NCBI RefSeq assembly: GCF_040436315.1 | Contig: NZ_AP031572.1 | Location: 1,302,001 to 1,366,000, forward strand | Length of the DNA stretch: 64,000 nucleotides | DNA from: Synechocystis sp. LKSZ1 | GTDB lineage: Bacteria > Cyanobacteriota > Cyanobacteriia > Cyanobacteriales > Microcystaceae | Direction: 5' to 3' | Shown: positions 55,940 to 64,000 of the stretch, one piece after another | How positions within the stretch are numbered: position 1 is the stretch's first letter | How the letters are laid out: each line of letters starts with the position of its first letter | Program-made: the position numbers and the translations under genes | Notes under the pieces: model-generated | The model's input: the letters and a program-made list of their open reading frames with translations, nothing else | The model's database searches: none | Told to the model about the DNA's origin: nothing

Positions 55940-57184
55940 CTAAATCTCCATCCCAAGATATTTGGCAACGGTTTGTACGTCCTTATCGCCCCGGCCAGAG
56001 CAATTAATCACAATCCGAGGACTGCCGCTCAATTGAGGACAAAGGCTTTCCAAGTAGGCAATGGCGTGGGCCGTTTCCAGGGCCGGAATAATGCCCTCTA
56101 ACTCTGATAGGCGTTGCAGGGCCGCTAGGGCCTCCTGGTCGGTCACACTATAGTATTCGGCCCGGCCCGTGTCTTTTAAGAAACTATGCTCGGGCCCGAC
56201 GCCAGGGTAATCCAAGCCAGCGCTAATGGAATGGGCCTCGACCACCTGGCCCTCACTATCCTGTAACAGATAACTCATGGCCCCGTGCAGAACTCCCGGT
56301 TGACCTAGGGTTAAGGTTGCCGCATGTTTACCGGAAGTAACCCCTTCTCCAGCGGCCTCGACACCGATCAGACGAACGCTGGGATCCCCAACAAAGTCGG
56401 CAAATAGGCCCATGGCATTGGAACCGCCCCCAACACAGGCAAGGAGAATATCGGGTAATCCGCCCCATTTTTCCTGGCATTGCCGCCGGGTTTCTTCCCC
56501 AATCACCCGATGGAAATCCCGCACCATCATCGGATAGGGATGGGGGCCGGCCACGGAACCGAGAATGTAGTGGGTGGTTTCCACATTGGTGACCCAATCC
56601 CGAATCGCCTCGGAGGTGGCATCCTTCAGGGTTCCGGTTCCCGCCGCTACCGGCTCTACTTTAGCCCCCAACAAGTTCATGCGAAACACATTTAGCTTCT
56701 GGCGTTCAATATCCTGGACGCCCATATAGATAATACACTCCAGACCAAAACGGGCACAGACCGTGGCTGTAGCGACACCATGCTGACCAGCTCCGGTTTC
56801 AGCAATGATACGTTTTTTGCCCATGCGTTTGGCCAATAGGACTTGACCGAGGGCGTTGTTAATCTTGTGGGCCCCAGTATGATTGAGGTCTTCGCGCTTT
56901 AGATAAATCTGGGGGCTACTGCCGTTGGGATTGGCGTAGTGGGCACTCAAACGTTCCGCAAAGTAGAGGGGACTGGGCCGACCCACGTAGTCTCGGAGCA
57001 GGCCTGCTAATTCCGTCTGAAAATCTGCCTCGTTTTGGTAGCGAGCATAGGCGCTTTCTAATTCGCTCAGGGCCGGCATCAAGGTTTCAGGAACGTATTT
57101 CCCACCATACTGCCCAAAACGCCCGAAGGCATCGGGATAGGTAGGGGCGGGAGCCGAATTCTGGGGGAGGGGCGTAGTAGTCAC
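55940..57184 (-). CDS. trpB: Tryptophan synthase beta chain
   Basis: TrpB condenses indole and serine to tryptophan with PLP. The PLP lysine is in [18 protein letters not shown], and [18 protein letters not shown] and SGRGDKD are conserved. The 414-residue protein starts at a GTG at 57184 and has an N-terminal extension of about 15 residues before the [16 protein letters not shown] motif. trpA is not adjacent, as usual in cyanobacteria. The downstream neighbour is ycf51. Confidence 0.97.
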   Translation of the reverse strand: MTTTPLPQNSAPAPTYPDAFGRFGQYGGKYVPETLMPALSELESAYARYQNEADFQTELAGLLRDYVGRPSPLYFAERLSAHYANPNGSSPQIYLKREDLNHTGAHKINNALGQVLLAKRMGKKRIIAETGAGQHGVATATVCARFGLECIIYMGVQDIERQKLNVFRMNLLGAKVEPVAAGTGTLKDATSEAIRDWVTNVETTHYILGSVAGPHPYPMMVRDFHRVIGEETRRQCQEKWGGLPDILLACVGGGSNAMGLFADFVGDPSVRLIGVEAAGEGVTSGKHAATLTLGQPGVLHGAMSYLLQDSEGQVVEAHSISAGLDYPGVGPEHSFLKDTGRAEYYSVTDQEALAALQRLSELEGIIPALETAHAIAYLESLCPQLSGSPRIVINCSGRGDKDVQTVAKYLGMEI

Positions 57185-57421
57185 AATTACGATGAAAAGA
57201 ATGGGTACGTTATGCAGGTACTTTTCTAGATTAACTGTATTCTAAGCCCTGGGGTTAATCCAGGGAAACGCAGTACCAGAGGGAAGCTACAAGCGGTTTA
57301 TTACAAGCTGTGAAGTTCCTCTACCAAAGCCAAAAAGGAGTGAGAAAATTTGGGTGTATGGCCATCCCGCCATTATTGACCATACCTCACCACTCAATTT
57401 ATTCCAGGAGACCACACTACC

Positions 57422-57598
57422 ATGTTTTGGAAATTCAGACAGGTTGGGGGAGCCGTCTGGCAGTATCTCAATCAACCCCTTTTCTCTGAACCCCAAATTG
57501 CCGTTTGGAAACCCCGTCGCTTTTGGTACAGCTATAAAATTGAACATCTAGAACATTGTTGGCGCAAGAGTGCTTCGGAAAGTCATTCGAGTCCTTAA
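57422..57598 (+). CDS. Small protein, 58 residues, Trp/aromatic-rich
   Basis: An ATG frame with AGGAG 11 bases upstream reads MFWKFRQVGGAVWQYLNQPL and ends SESHSSP. It is basic, unusually rich in Trp, Tyr and Phe, and has no obvious membrane span. It lies between divergent trpB and the convergent psb cluster, and a strong bidirectional terminator follows its stop, which supports a real gene. I do not recognise a named family. Confidence 0.6.
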   Translation: MFWKFRQVGGAVWQYLNQPLFSEPQIAVWKPRRFWYSYKIEHLEHCWRKSASESHSSP

Positions 57599-57652
57599 GG
57601 AAAAGTCGCCTCCTAATTCCTTTGGGTCTTCGTTATCGCCCCCTATACCAGG

Positions 57653-57695
57653 AAAAAACCGTCAAAGCCCAATGAATTAGGCCGGACGGTTTTTG
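57653..57695. terminator. Bidirectional intrinsic terminator between the small gene and psbJ
   Basis: AAAAACCGTC (57654-57663) pairs with GACGGTTTTT (57685-57694), and GCC/GGC pair further inside the loop. T tracts follow on both strands, so it can end the plus-strand small gene and the minus-strand psbEFLJ transcript. A second small hairpin GCTCCC/GGGAGC lies at 57699-57711. Confidence 0.8.
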
Positions 57696-57732
57696 TTTGC
57701 TCCCTGGGAGCAGTCATGCTTCTACGGCTCGA

Positions 57733-57852
57733 TTACATGGAAGATCCGAGACCAGCATAGGCACCATAGAAAAAGAGGCCGACGACGGCAATCACGCCCA
57801 TTCCAGCAACGACAGCAACAACCCACAAAGGGATTCTACCTTCTGCGAACAT
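57733..57852 (-). CDS. psbJ: Photosystem II reaction centre protein J
   Basis: PsbJ is a 39-residue single-span subunit of photosystem II near cytochrome b559 that affects electron flow and plastoquinone exchange. The sequence starts [20 protein letters not shown] and has one hydrophobic helix with the usual GAYAG motif. AGGAGA lies ahead of the ATG. It is the last gene of the psbE-psbF-psbL-psbJ operon. Confidence 0.98.
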   Translation of the reverse strand: MFAEGRIPLWVVAVVAGMGVIAVVGLFFYGAYAGLGSSM

Positions 57853-57901
57853 AAAATTCTCCTGATGATGTCCCCTGTCTGGGGGTAAGTTTGGTTAGTT
57901 C

Positions 57902-58021
57902 TTAGTTAAAGAAATAGCTTGAGAACAGAATACCGAGAACAGCAACTAACAGAAGTCCCAGGAACAGGGATGTCCGATTCAGTTCAACGGGTTGACGATT
58001 GGGGTTTTGGTTTCTTTCCAT
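57902..58021 (-). CDS. psbL: Photosystem II reaction centre protein L
   Basis: PsbL is a 39-residue single-span photosystem II subunit at the dimer interface, needed for oxidation of the QA side. It starts [19 protein letters not shown] and has the helix ending [16 protein letters not shown], overlapping the psbF stop region, serves as its ribosome site. It sits 11 bases from psbF. Confidence 0.98.
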   Translation of the reverse strand: MERNQNPNRQPVELNRTSLFLGLLLVAVLGILFSSYFFN

Positions 58022-58032
58022 GGGGCGTTCTC

Positions 58033-58167
58033 CTAACGTTGAATAAACTGCATCGCGGCAATGGCCCCGATAAAAAAGACGGTGGGAACGGCAAGGGCAT
58101 GTACCGATAGCCAGCGAACCGTAAAAATGGGGTATGTAATCGGTTGATTAGGATTGTTTGTAGCCAT
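58033..58167 (-). CDS. psbF: Cytochrome b559 subunit beta
   Basis: PsbF is a 44-residue single-span subunit whose His ligates the b559 haem with the PsbE His. It starts [20 protein letters not shown], and the ligand is in the following [21 protein letters not shown] precedes the ATG. It lies 29 bases after psbE. Confidence 0.98.
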   Translation of the reverse strand: MATNNPNQPITYPIFTVRWLSVHALAVPTVFFIGAIAAMQFIQR

Positions 58168-58196
58168 TATTTATTACCTGATTTTGAAGGTTCAAA

Positions 58197-58442
58197 CTAT
58201 TGATTAAAGCGTTGAATATCTCCACCGGCTCCGTAGCGGTTTTCGATAATGGGAAGTTCTTGGCGCGTTTGGGTGAAATATTCGTTGGGACGGGGCGTGC
58301 CAAAGACGTCGTAGGCGAGCCCAGTACTAACAAATAACCAACCCGCAATAAACAGCATCGGGATTGTGATACTGTGGATCACCCAGTAGCGAATACTTGT
58401 AACAATGTCTGAGAATGGGCGTTCTCCAGTTGAACCAGCCAT
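58197..58442 (-). CDS. psbE: Cytochrome b559 subunit alpha
   Basis: PsbE is an 81-residue single-span photosystem II subunit. It starts [20 protein letters not shown], and the haem-ligand His is in the [11 protein letters not shown] segment. The ATG at 58442 is chosen over an upstream in-frame ATG at 58469 because AGAGGAGAA lies directly before it and the protein then matches the family length. It opens the psbEFLJ operon, 71 bases after ycf48. Confidence 0.98.
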   Translation of the reverse strand: MAGSTGERPFSDIVTSIRYWVIHSITIPMLFIAGWLFVSTGLAYDVFGTPRPNEYFTQTRQELPIIENRYGAGGDIQRFNQ

Positions 58443-58513
58443 GACTGTTCTCCTCTTAAAAAATTGCAAAGGTTGTGATTATTTTACCAGAATCCGCCCA
58501 ACCGCCCCCTGCT

Positions 58514-59590
58514 TCAGACCCCGGTTGGGGATTCCTCTGGGGTGTCTTCGGCCGTGTCCGCTGTCGGCAGGGCTTCACTGGGGGCCGCGCTGATCACTGG
58601 CTGATACTTCAGGAGGATACCATTTTGGCCCAGCACAAAACCCTTATCCTCTGACAAGAACAAAATACGATAGAGGTTGGCTGGTGTATTTTCCAATGCC
58701 TGATCCTTGGCCCAGGTCAATCCCCCATCTGTACTGACGAGGAGGTTGCCACTACCGCCGGCTACCCAAACTTCTTCGGGAGTACGAAAGCCCAAATCCA
58801 GCAGGCCCCAACTACTCTTGGCCTGGGGAGAAATGACTTCACTCCAGACTTCGGTGCTGGGATCATTACTGAATTGTAGTTGGCCGCCCCGCGCCAATAG
58901 CCAGAGTTGGCCTTCCTGGCCGTAGCCCATTTTCTGGAGGCGACGGGAGGAATTGCGGTTGTGGGGCGTCCATTCGCTCTGGCCGGGCTCCCAAGTCGAG
59001 TAGAAGTTCCCCCGAGCAGATACGGCGACATAGCGGCCATCAGCACTACGTTCAATGGTGCGAGCCACCCCCACGGCCCCTTCGACTAAAGCCTTCCAGG
59101 TTTTACCCCCGTTACTGGTTTTGTAGATGGCCCCGAGGTCGGTAATCATTTCGGCGGTATTGGGGCCAAGGGCAATAATGCTATAGGGGGCACCGGGTAA
59201 TTTTTCACTGAGGGGAATGCGGGCCCAAGTCGCCCCACCATCGGTGGTATGAAGCAGAATAGAAGGCTTGCCGGTGATCCACCCTTCCTGGCCACTGAAG
59301 CTCACGGCGGTAAAACTAGCCTTTTCGCCCGCAAGGTCAATGCCTCGCTGTTGCCAGGTGTCGCCACCATCGGTGGTTTCAAAGATCGTTTCCTTCGTAC
59401 CAACCAGCCAACCATGCTGGGGATCAGCGGTAAAAGCCAAATCCGCAAAGGTGGAGTCCGTATCCAGGGCAATAACTGACCAGGGATTGGAACCCAAGTC
59501 TGGAACTTTACTGCAACTGATACAAAGAAGGGAAAGGGTTAGCAAGAGAAGCAAAGACTTCAACTGACGCCCAAGGGAAGTAATAGACAT
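58514..59590 (-). CDS. ycf48: Photosystem II assembly factor Ycf48 (HCF136)
   Basis: The N terminus is a lipoprotein signal (LLLTLSLLCISCSK). The mature protein is a seven-bladed beta-propeller with repeated TTDGG-TW type motifs (FETTDGGDTWQQRG, LHTTDGGATWARIP, VSTDGGLTWAKD). Ycf48 binds newly made D1 and helps assemble the reaction centre on the lumenal side. A low-complexity acidic tail of about 25 residues closes the protein. It lies between rubA and psbE in the usual cyanobacterial order. Confidence 0.97.
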   Translation of the reverse strand: MSITSLGRQLKSLLLLLTLSLLCISCSKVPDLGSNPWSVIALDTDSTFADLAFTADPQHGWLVGTKETIFETTDGGDTWQQRGIDLAGEKASFTAVSFSGQEGWITGKPSILLHTTDGGATWARIPLSEKLPGAPYSIIALGPNTAEMITDLGAIYKTSNGGKTWKALVEGAVGVARTIERSADGRYVAVSARGNFYSTWEPGQSEWTPHNRNSSRRLQKMGYGQEGQLWLLARGGQLQFSNDPSTEVWSEVISPQAKSSWGLLDLGFRTPEEVWVAGGSGNLLVSTDGGLTWAKDQALENTPANLYRILFLSEDKGFVLGQNGILLKYQPVISAAPSEALPTADTAEDTPEESPTGV

Positions 59591-59679
59591 TGCCGAAAAA
59601 ATTTAAAGCTTAAGGTTTCAATCATACGCAATCAATGCCGAGCCAGCCGGTCATCCCTAGGGGAAGAGGGCCACCGAGT

Positions 59680-60027
59680 TTACTGGAGGCCATAGAGGCT
59701 CAGAAAAAAGATAAACCCTAAAAATAGCGCTCCGAAGATCAGGAGGTTTTTTTGGTCTGGGGTCATGCGATTGAACCCAAAACCATAATTCAGGTTTTCT
59801 GCAAATCCCGAGGGAGCACTCCCGGCACCGGTACTCACAAATTGACGACGGGGGGCACCGCAGACAGGACACCGCCATGATTCTGGCAGGGCCTCAAAGG
59901 GCGTTCCGGCAGGAATTTTACTGCGATCATCACCCTTGGTCGGCACATAAACATAGCCGCAGGCACGGCATTCGTAGTCGTCGCTGGCCTGTTCCGCTAG
60001 GGTCTTTTCGGGGAGACGTTCACTCAT
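59680..60027 (-). CDS. rubA: Membrane-anchored rubredoxin RubA
   Basis: Rubredoxin iron is held by two CxxC knuckles, here [10 protein letters not shown] and [12 protein letters not shown]-terminal hydrophobic helix ([19 protein letters not shown]) anchors it in the thylakoid. RubA is needed for photosystem II (and in some species photosystem I) assembly. ATG 60027 is used because the longer frame starts with TTG. It heads the rubA-ycf48-psbEFLJ group. Confidence 0.95.
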   Translation of the reverse strand: MSERLPEKTLAEQASDDYECRACGYVYVPTKGDDRSKIPAGTPFEALPESWRCPVCGAPRRQFVSTGAGSAPSGFAENLNYGFGFNRMTPDQKNLLIFGALFLGFIFFLSLYGLQ

Positions 60028-60074
60028 TGCCAAGCTGAAGCAATTCTTAAAAAGATCTGTAACAAATTATTGCA

Positions 60075-60111
60075 TAAAAGCCCCCCTCCCCCGTTAAAAA
60101 AGAGGAGGGGG
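60075..60111 (-). terminator. Intrinsic terminator after the gene at 60125
   Basis: Read on the minus strand, CCCCCTCC and GGAGGGGG form an 8-bp GC stem with a T-rich loop, followed by GCTTTTAT. It lies 14 bases after the stop of the minus-strand gene at 60125-60532 and separates that gene from rubA. Confidence 0.7.
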
Positions 60112-60124
60112 ACGACGCCAGGCA

Positions 60125-60532
60125 TTATTTAGTCTTGTCTTGGGTAAGCGCCTCCCAAGCGGCCTTAGCCGATTCACTCAGGCGGTCTCCAAAATCATTA
60201 ACCTGGGTAACGAGGCCTTCCCAATCTTTTTCCACATCGCTTTGGAGTTGCTTAATGGCCGCTTCAATGCGCTCGGGGTCGAAAAGGTTTAGGGTTTCGA
60301 CTTGCTGACGGGCATTGCGCATCGCCTCTAGGTAACTGTCTCGGGCAAAGGTACCAGCCTTATTGGCTTCGTCGATGGCCTTCGTCCGAATCGCCTCAAG
60401 CAGGGCTTGGGTTTCCTGGGCAACTTCATCGGGCGTTTTTGTTTCTGGTGCTGATTGGGTTACCAAGCTAGGGTTGTCCGAGATCACTTCCACCATTGGT
60501 GTCTCCGGTGTCCCTTGGGGGTCATTGTTCAT
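60125..60532 (-). CDS. Conserved helical protein, 135 residues
   Basis: The protein is acidic, without signal or membrane span. An unstructured N-terminal third (MNNDPQGTPETPMVEVISDN) precedes an amphipathic helical region (EVAQETQALLEAIRTKAID and DVEKDWEGLVTQVNDFGDRL). It looks like a phasin-like or apolipoprotein-like helical bundle of cyanobacterial origin, but I do not recognise a named family. ATG 60532 is preferred over an ATG five codons upstream. A terminator follows it. Confidence 0.7.
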   Translation of the reverse strand: MNNDPQGTPETPMVEVISDNPSLVTQSAPETKTPDEVAQETQALLEAIRTKAIDEANKAGTFARDSYLEAMRNARQQVETLNLFDPERIEAAIKQLQSDVEKDWEGLVTQVNDFGDRLSESAKAAWEALTQDKTK

Positions 60533-60631
60533 ACAAAAAATTCCCAACGAAATTCACCTCAAATGGTAGCAACTTTGTCTCAGGATCACCATGGTCAGTA
60601 GGCCCTTGCGGGCATATCCCAGGGCAGTCCC

Positions 60632-62146
60632 CTAGGGAGCCCAACGGGGCCGAATCCCCTCTAAGGGCAGGGCCTTGAGTTCTGCCTGGGCCTGGGGGTT
60701 ATTGATGGGAGGAAGGATCAGGAGCCAGAGCTTGCCGCCGACCACATTGGCCCCTGAATCCGTACTCAAACTATTCTGACTATCTGGGCGCGGATCTGTA
60801 ACCACCTGATCGAATAGCAGCGCTAGACTATCAGGGGAGAGACTGACCTTGATGTCTTGGTACTCCGGCAGAACTGCTAAAGGGATGACTTTGCCCGTTT
60901 TCAAGTTAATTTGAGCAAAATAGGGTTGTTCTTGATAAAGTTCCCCGGGTAGGAGATTGGTGAGTAAGCAGTAGAGCAGCTGATTGGTGCCATTGAACTG
61001 GCAATTTAAGACAGAGCCTTCTGTACTGAGTAATTCCCGCTGAAGACCCTGGTTATTGACGTAGAACAGTGAGCGTTGGTAACGCTTTTTGGCGTTATCC
61101 ATGTTGAAGTTGACCATGGCCGCTGCGGTGCCGTCGGGAGAAAAACTCAGAAGTTGGCCAAACTTAGGAAGAAAATCAATGGGCTTAGCCTCAGCTTGAA
61201 GGGGTAGGATACCAATACCTTCCCCCCTGGCTACGGCTAAACTTTGGCTATCGGGAGCGATTTTAAAGTCTCCTCCAGGAACCTTCAAACGCTGGGGAGG
61301 CTCTTGGCCACGGAGCATCCATAGATCAAAATCGGCAGGATTTGAGCGGTTAACCCGCTGAATCACAATGGTTTTACCGTCTGCTGAAACATCGAATTGG
61401 TTATTTTGGAAGCCTTCATTGCTCAGAATCAAGAGCGGTTCGGGCAAGGCCTGTTCCGGAACTGTTTCCAGAACAGGAGTGCTGTAAAGCTGGAGCTGTC
61501 GCAGGCCATCAAAGCCCAAGCTACGGTCAGCGGCAGAAAACAGAAGTCGTTCTTGAACGGAGTCCGTGCCGGGGGCCTGGTCATAGAACTTAAAGTCCAC
61601 AACGGTGAGATCGGGAGGTGTCAGGATCGTTTTGCGTTGGTGAGTCAGGTTGTAGTAAATGATCCGTCCCTGCTCAATGCCCTGGGTACCAATGTAGGCA
61701 AAGGCCCGGTCTCGACTGCGAAATTGACCGACAAAAGGTTTCATCGGCAGGTGGTCCCGGTTCGGCCCCGCAGAATACTCAGTGGCCTTTGATAATTTGA
61801 GGGTATATTCTTCACCGTAGGGAATAGGTTGTTCCAGGGTGTAGGCTAGTTTTCGCCCAACCCAACTGATTTTTCCCGGTAAGAGTGGAGAAATTTGCAG
61901 GGCCTGCTCCACGGCTTGACGATTCATAGGACGGTCAAAGGTGACGATAAAAGCCCGGTCTTTGGCCCCGAGGGTTTGATTCTGCCAGGTAAAATCCTGG
62001 ACGTGGGGCCGATTGGCTAGCCAACACCGCTCATTATTCTGACAACTCCAATGCCCTCCAACGAAGATAGCAATCGCTGTAGATAGTAGGCCTATAAGGG
62101 TCAAGGCCGCTTTATCGATGGGGGCTGTTAAGGGGGCACTAGTCAT
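60632..62146 (-). CDS. Membrane-anchored Ig-like/beta-propeller protein
   Basis: The 504-residue protein starts at ATG 62146 (MTSAPLTAPIDKAALTLIGL) with one N-terminal membrane helix. An Ig-like (SbsA/Big-type) domain with FIVTFDRPMNRQAVEQALQI follows near residues 60-150, then a WD40/TolB-like beta-propeller with FDVSADGKTIVIQRV and LLSFSPDGTAAAMVNF. It faces the periplasm or lumen. Function is unknown. The longer frame up to 62275 overlaps the lspA start and is not used. Confidence 0.8.
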   Translation of the reverse strand: MTSAPLTAPIDKAALTLIGLLSTAIAIFVGGHWSCQNNERCWLANRPHVQDFTWQNQTLGAKDRAFIVTFDRPMNRQAVEQALQISPLLPGKISWVGRKLAYTLEQPIPYGEEYTLKLSKATEYSAGPNRDHLPMKPFVGQFRSRDRAFAYIGTQGIEQGRIIYYNLTHQRKTILTPPDLTVVDFKFYDQAPGTDSVQERLLFSAADRSLGFDGLRQLQLYSTPVLETVPEQALPEPLLILSNEGFQNNQFDVSADGKTIVIQRVNRSNPADFDLWMLRGQEPPQRLKVPGGDFKIAPDSQSLAVARGEGIGILPLQAEAKPIDFLPKFGQLLSFSPDGTAAAMVNFNMDNAKKRYQRSLFYVNNQGLQRELLSTEGSVLNCQFNGTNQLLYCLLTNLLPGELYQEQPYFAQINLKTGKVIPLAVLPEYQDIKVSLSPDSLALLFDQVVTDPRPDSQNSLSTDSGANVVGGKLWLLILPPINNPQAQAELKALPLEGIRPRWAP

Positions 62147-62273
62147 GAATTTAACGAAAAGCTGGAGGGTTTCTCTGCCATAGCCGAAGGTCGCCTTTAT
62201 CCTAAAATACGAGGAGTGTTCCTGGAAAGAACTGAAATACTTTATCCCCTGGAATAGCCTAGACTCCAATGCC

Positions 62274-62768
62274 ATGCGCTTAAAATTTTTTGTGGCACCT
62301 CAACCGAACTATCTCTTTTGGTTCGTGGCCATCACCGGCTTAATTCTGGATCAAAAAAGCAAGGATTGGGTCGTGCTCACCTTCCAAGAACCTGGCCAGA
62401 CCTGGCCCCTGATTCCTCAGGTTTTTCATTTCACCTACGTCCTCAATACAGGGGCGGCCTTTAGCGCCTTCCGGGGCGGGGCCGGCTGGCTCAAATGGTT
62501 ATCCCTTGGGGTGAGTTTTGCCCTGATGATCTTTGCCTGGAAAACCCCCAAATTGTCTCGCCTAGAGCAGATTGCCTATGGCTGTCTCCTCGCTGGGGCC
62601 CTGGGCAATGGTCTAGACCGGTTTTTCCTGGGCCATGTCGTTGATTTTCTCGATTTTCGGCTGATTAATTTTCCGGTGTTTAACCTCGCCGATGTGTTGA
62701 TTAACCTCGGCATGATTGGCCTTTTATTGGCCCATTTTCCCCGTTCCTCTGTTTCCCCTCGCCCTTAG
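62274..62768 (+). CDS. lspA: Lipoprotein signal peptidase (signal peptidase II)
   Basis: LspA cuts prolipoproteins before the lipidated Cys in the membrane. Four helices and the catalytic Asp motifs are seen: GNGLDRFFLGHVVDFLDF and FNLADVLINLG. YVLNTGAAFS is also conserved. Length is 164 residues. It is divergent from the beta-propeller gene, with 127 bases between the starts, and is followed 42 bases later by a complex C assembly gene. Confidence 0.96.
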   Translation: MRLKFFVAPQPNYLFWFVAITGLILDQKSKDWVVLTFQEPGQTWPLIPQVFHFTYVLNTGAAFSAFRGGAGWLKWLSLGVSFALMIFAWKTPKLSRLEQIAYGCLLAGALGNGLDRFFLGHVVDFLDFRLINFPVFNLADVLINLGMIGLLLAHFPRSSVSPRP

Positions 62769-62810
62769 TTTTGGCATGTCAATTCTGGCCCTTTATCCTA
62801 CGGCAATGCA

Positions 62811-63368
62811 ATGACCCCTGCTTTTGATACTCCAGTTTTAGCTTCCACGCTTTTTCTCACCGTTATCTCCCTGATTGGCCTGGTGTTTTTCATCCGTGCT
62901 TCGGTCAAGGAGCGCCAGGCTCAACTTTACCTGCCGGTGGAATCGTCCGCCGTTGACTTGCTCGATCAACTGAAGGACTATCTTTTACAACGGGCCTACC
63001 GCGTTATTGCCATTAATCCTGCGACGCAAAGCATCACCTTTGAAGGCACTGTCAGTCCCAGTAAATTTTTAGCCGTTTTTCTCTCGCTAATGGCGGCCCT
63101 GGGGCTTCTCTGTTTAGCGCTGGTAATTGGCACTCTCTGGCCCGAGGCGGCCCTGCCCTCCCTGGTTTTATTAGGCCTCGCTCCCTTGGCTGGTCTATTC
63201 TATTGGCGACGGGCCCAACGGCAAGAACAGGTACAGATTCAAGTCCTCTCCCGGCCCGAGAGTCAAGACCCAGATCAGCCCTGGTTAACCATCACCGGTC
63301 ATCGGGATGAACTCAAGGCCCTGCAGGCGCAGTTTCCCCTGCCGTGGCAAGGTCTGGCCTCCCATTAG
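62811..63368 (+). CDS. Complex C cofactor assembly protein, CCB2/CCB4 type
   Basis: The 185-residue protein has an N-terminal helix, a soluble part (VDLLDQLKDYLLQRAYRVIA), two central hydrophobic helices and a C-terminal soluble part. This matches the cyanobacterial CCB2/CCB4-like family, whose plant relatives attach haem c' (ci) to cytochrome b6. It follows lspA on the same strand. The last 56 bases overlap the 3' end of a convergent recombinase gene. Confidence 0.8.
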   Translation: MTPAFDTPVLASTLFLTVISLIGLVFFIRASVKERQAQLYLPVESSAVDLLDQLKDYLLQRAYRVIAINPATQSITFEGTVSPSKFLAVFLSLMAALGLLCLALVIGTLWPEAALPSLVLLGLAPLAGLFYWRRAQRQEQVQIQVLSRPESQDPDQPWLTITGHRDELKALQAQFPLPWQGLASH

Positions 63369-64000
63369 GGACGGCAAAACAAAACTGGGCCGTTAACTGC
63401 CAGCTTTTCCCCAGGGGCTGAATTTCAATCCGTTGAATAAATTCCCGCAGATAAAAACGCCGCTCGCCTTCGGACAGGTCATGCCAAAACTGGGGATGAC
63501 CAACGGCGCTGATCATGGGCGGCAAGTCATCGGGGGGTAATTGGTTGATTTGTTGCTGTAATTGGGCCATTTCCCCCTGGAGTTGGTAGTGACGTCGTTG
63601 CTCGGTATCCCTATCTAAAATCCCCTGCTGGGTCAGGGCCGGCAGTTGCTCACAGATCCGTTGCCGCTTCTCCCACTCGGACTGTAATTGTTGTCTCAGG
63701 GCCGCCACACGGGGCCGCTCCACCGTCGCCACCGCCCTGGGCAGTTGGTCGCAGATATATTGAATTAGGTCGTTGAGCACCTGGCTGTAGGTGAGACCCG
63801 GACATTTCTGCTGGTTAGGACAGGCCTGGGGCCGCAAGTATAGATAGCGTTGATCAGAGCCCCGACGGGTGACAGAACTGACGACATACCGAGAAGTACA
63901 TTGCTGACAATAGACCAGGCCCGCCAGGCAGTGGGGCGCACTCGCACTGCGTCGGGGATACTGGCGATGACTACGCAGGAGACGGTCGATCTGGGCCGCT
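63313..64000 (-). CDS. Large serine recombinase, C-terminal part (XisF-like)
   Basis: The frame runs past the window end, so only about 229 C-terminal residues are seen. A zinc beta-ribbon is clear: LAGLVYCQQC, then about 35 residues on QACPNQQKC. A coiled-coil helix (LQGEMAQLQQQINQL) and a short beta region follow. This layout is that of the C-terminal half of large serine recombinases such as the cyanobacterial XisF excision factors. The catalytic N-terminal domain must lie beyond the window. Its end overlaps the CCB gene by 56 bases. Confidence 0.8.
   Translation of the reverse strand, partial: AAQIDRLLRSHRQYPRRSASAPHCLAGLVYCQQCTSRYVVSSVTRRGSDQRYLYLRPQACPNQQKCPGLTYSQVLNDLIQYICDQLPRAVATVERPRVAALRQQLQSEWEKRQRICEQLPALTQQGILDRDTEQRRHYQLQGEMAQLQQQINQLPPDDLPPMISAVGHPQFWHDLSEGERRFYLREFIQRIEIQPLGKSWQLTAQFCFAVPNGRPDLATAGETAPAGP

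Overview
The window is chromosomal DNA of a cyanobacterium. The evidence is a rubA-ycf48-psbE-psbF-psbL-psbJ cluster for photosystem II assembly and cytochrome b559, the cyanobacterial histidine kinase gene nblS (hik33/dspA), a cryptochrome-DASH gene, Ycf51, a Tab2-type domain, a complex C (cytochrome b6f) cofactor assembly gene, a PucC-family protein and a glycine-rich RRM protein. Base composition is near half G+C by eye, with the motif AGGCC very common, except for one AT-rich block at about 35.7-38.05 kb. I did not fix the genus.

Layout. 1-4 kb: end of pdhB, recJ, a pentapeptide-repeat gene. 4.3-14.1 kb: an ion/nutrient transport block. A promoter and a clear ydaO/yuaA-type (c-di-AMP) riboswitch precede a NrtA/CmpA-type ABC transporter (permease, binding lipoprotein, ATPase split by a frameshift at its LSGG signature), followed by kdpA-kdpB-kdpG-kdpC-kdpD for high-affinity K+ uptake. 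A MITE-like hairpin repeat occurs once before the riboswitch and once between kdpA and kdpB. 14.1-20 kb: TPP riboswitch-thiC, argJ, ilvN, lpxD, EVE protein. 20-34.3 kb: signalling and metabolism (GGDEF diguanylate cyclase, CHASE2 nucleotide cyclase with a metallo-beta-lactamase-fold gene, cry-DASH, menG, rbp, dynamin/Era-like GTPase, PP2C, ABC1 kinase). 34.5-39.5 kb: corA, an AT-rich probably acquired GT-C type membrane protein, a PucC-family carrier. 39.5-52.4 kb: tRNA-Ser, an MFS exporter, dnaA, clpS, an aminotransferase, nblS, rimM, a YefM/YoeB toxin-antitoxin pair sitting directly against an isolated C-terminal half of a Tab2-like gene, cobL, tRNA-Lys, phytol kinase. 52.4-53.8 kb: a GrrA-type RiPP precursor with nine aromatic-x-Asn/Asp units, plus its usual partner GrrP, but with no radical SAM maturase in the window. 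53.9-64 kb: AAA_35 ATPase, ycf51, trpB, the psb cluster, a beta-propeller protein, lspA, complex C assembly gene, and the end of a large serine recombinase.

How parts fit together. The most coherent story is c-di-AMP control of transport: an aptamer whose ligand is the bacterial K+/osmotic second messenger leads a gene block ending in the K+ pump Kdp. Its KdpD is reduced to the sensory plus universal-stress-protein domains, with no kinase domain and no KdpE. The second notable system is the orphan grrA/grrP pair. Small scars of genome change are visible at the split ATPase, the truncated tab2, the MITE pair and the AT-rich block. Several tail-to-tail genes overlap at their 3' ends, consistent with a compact chromosome.
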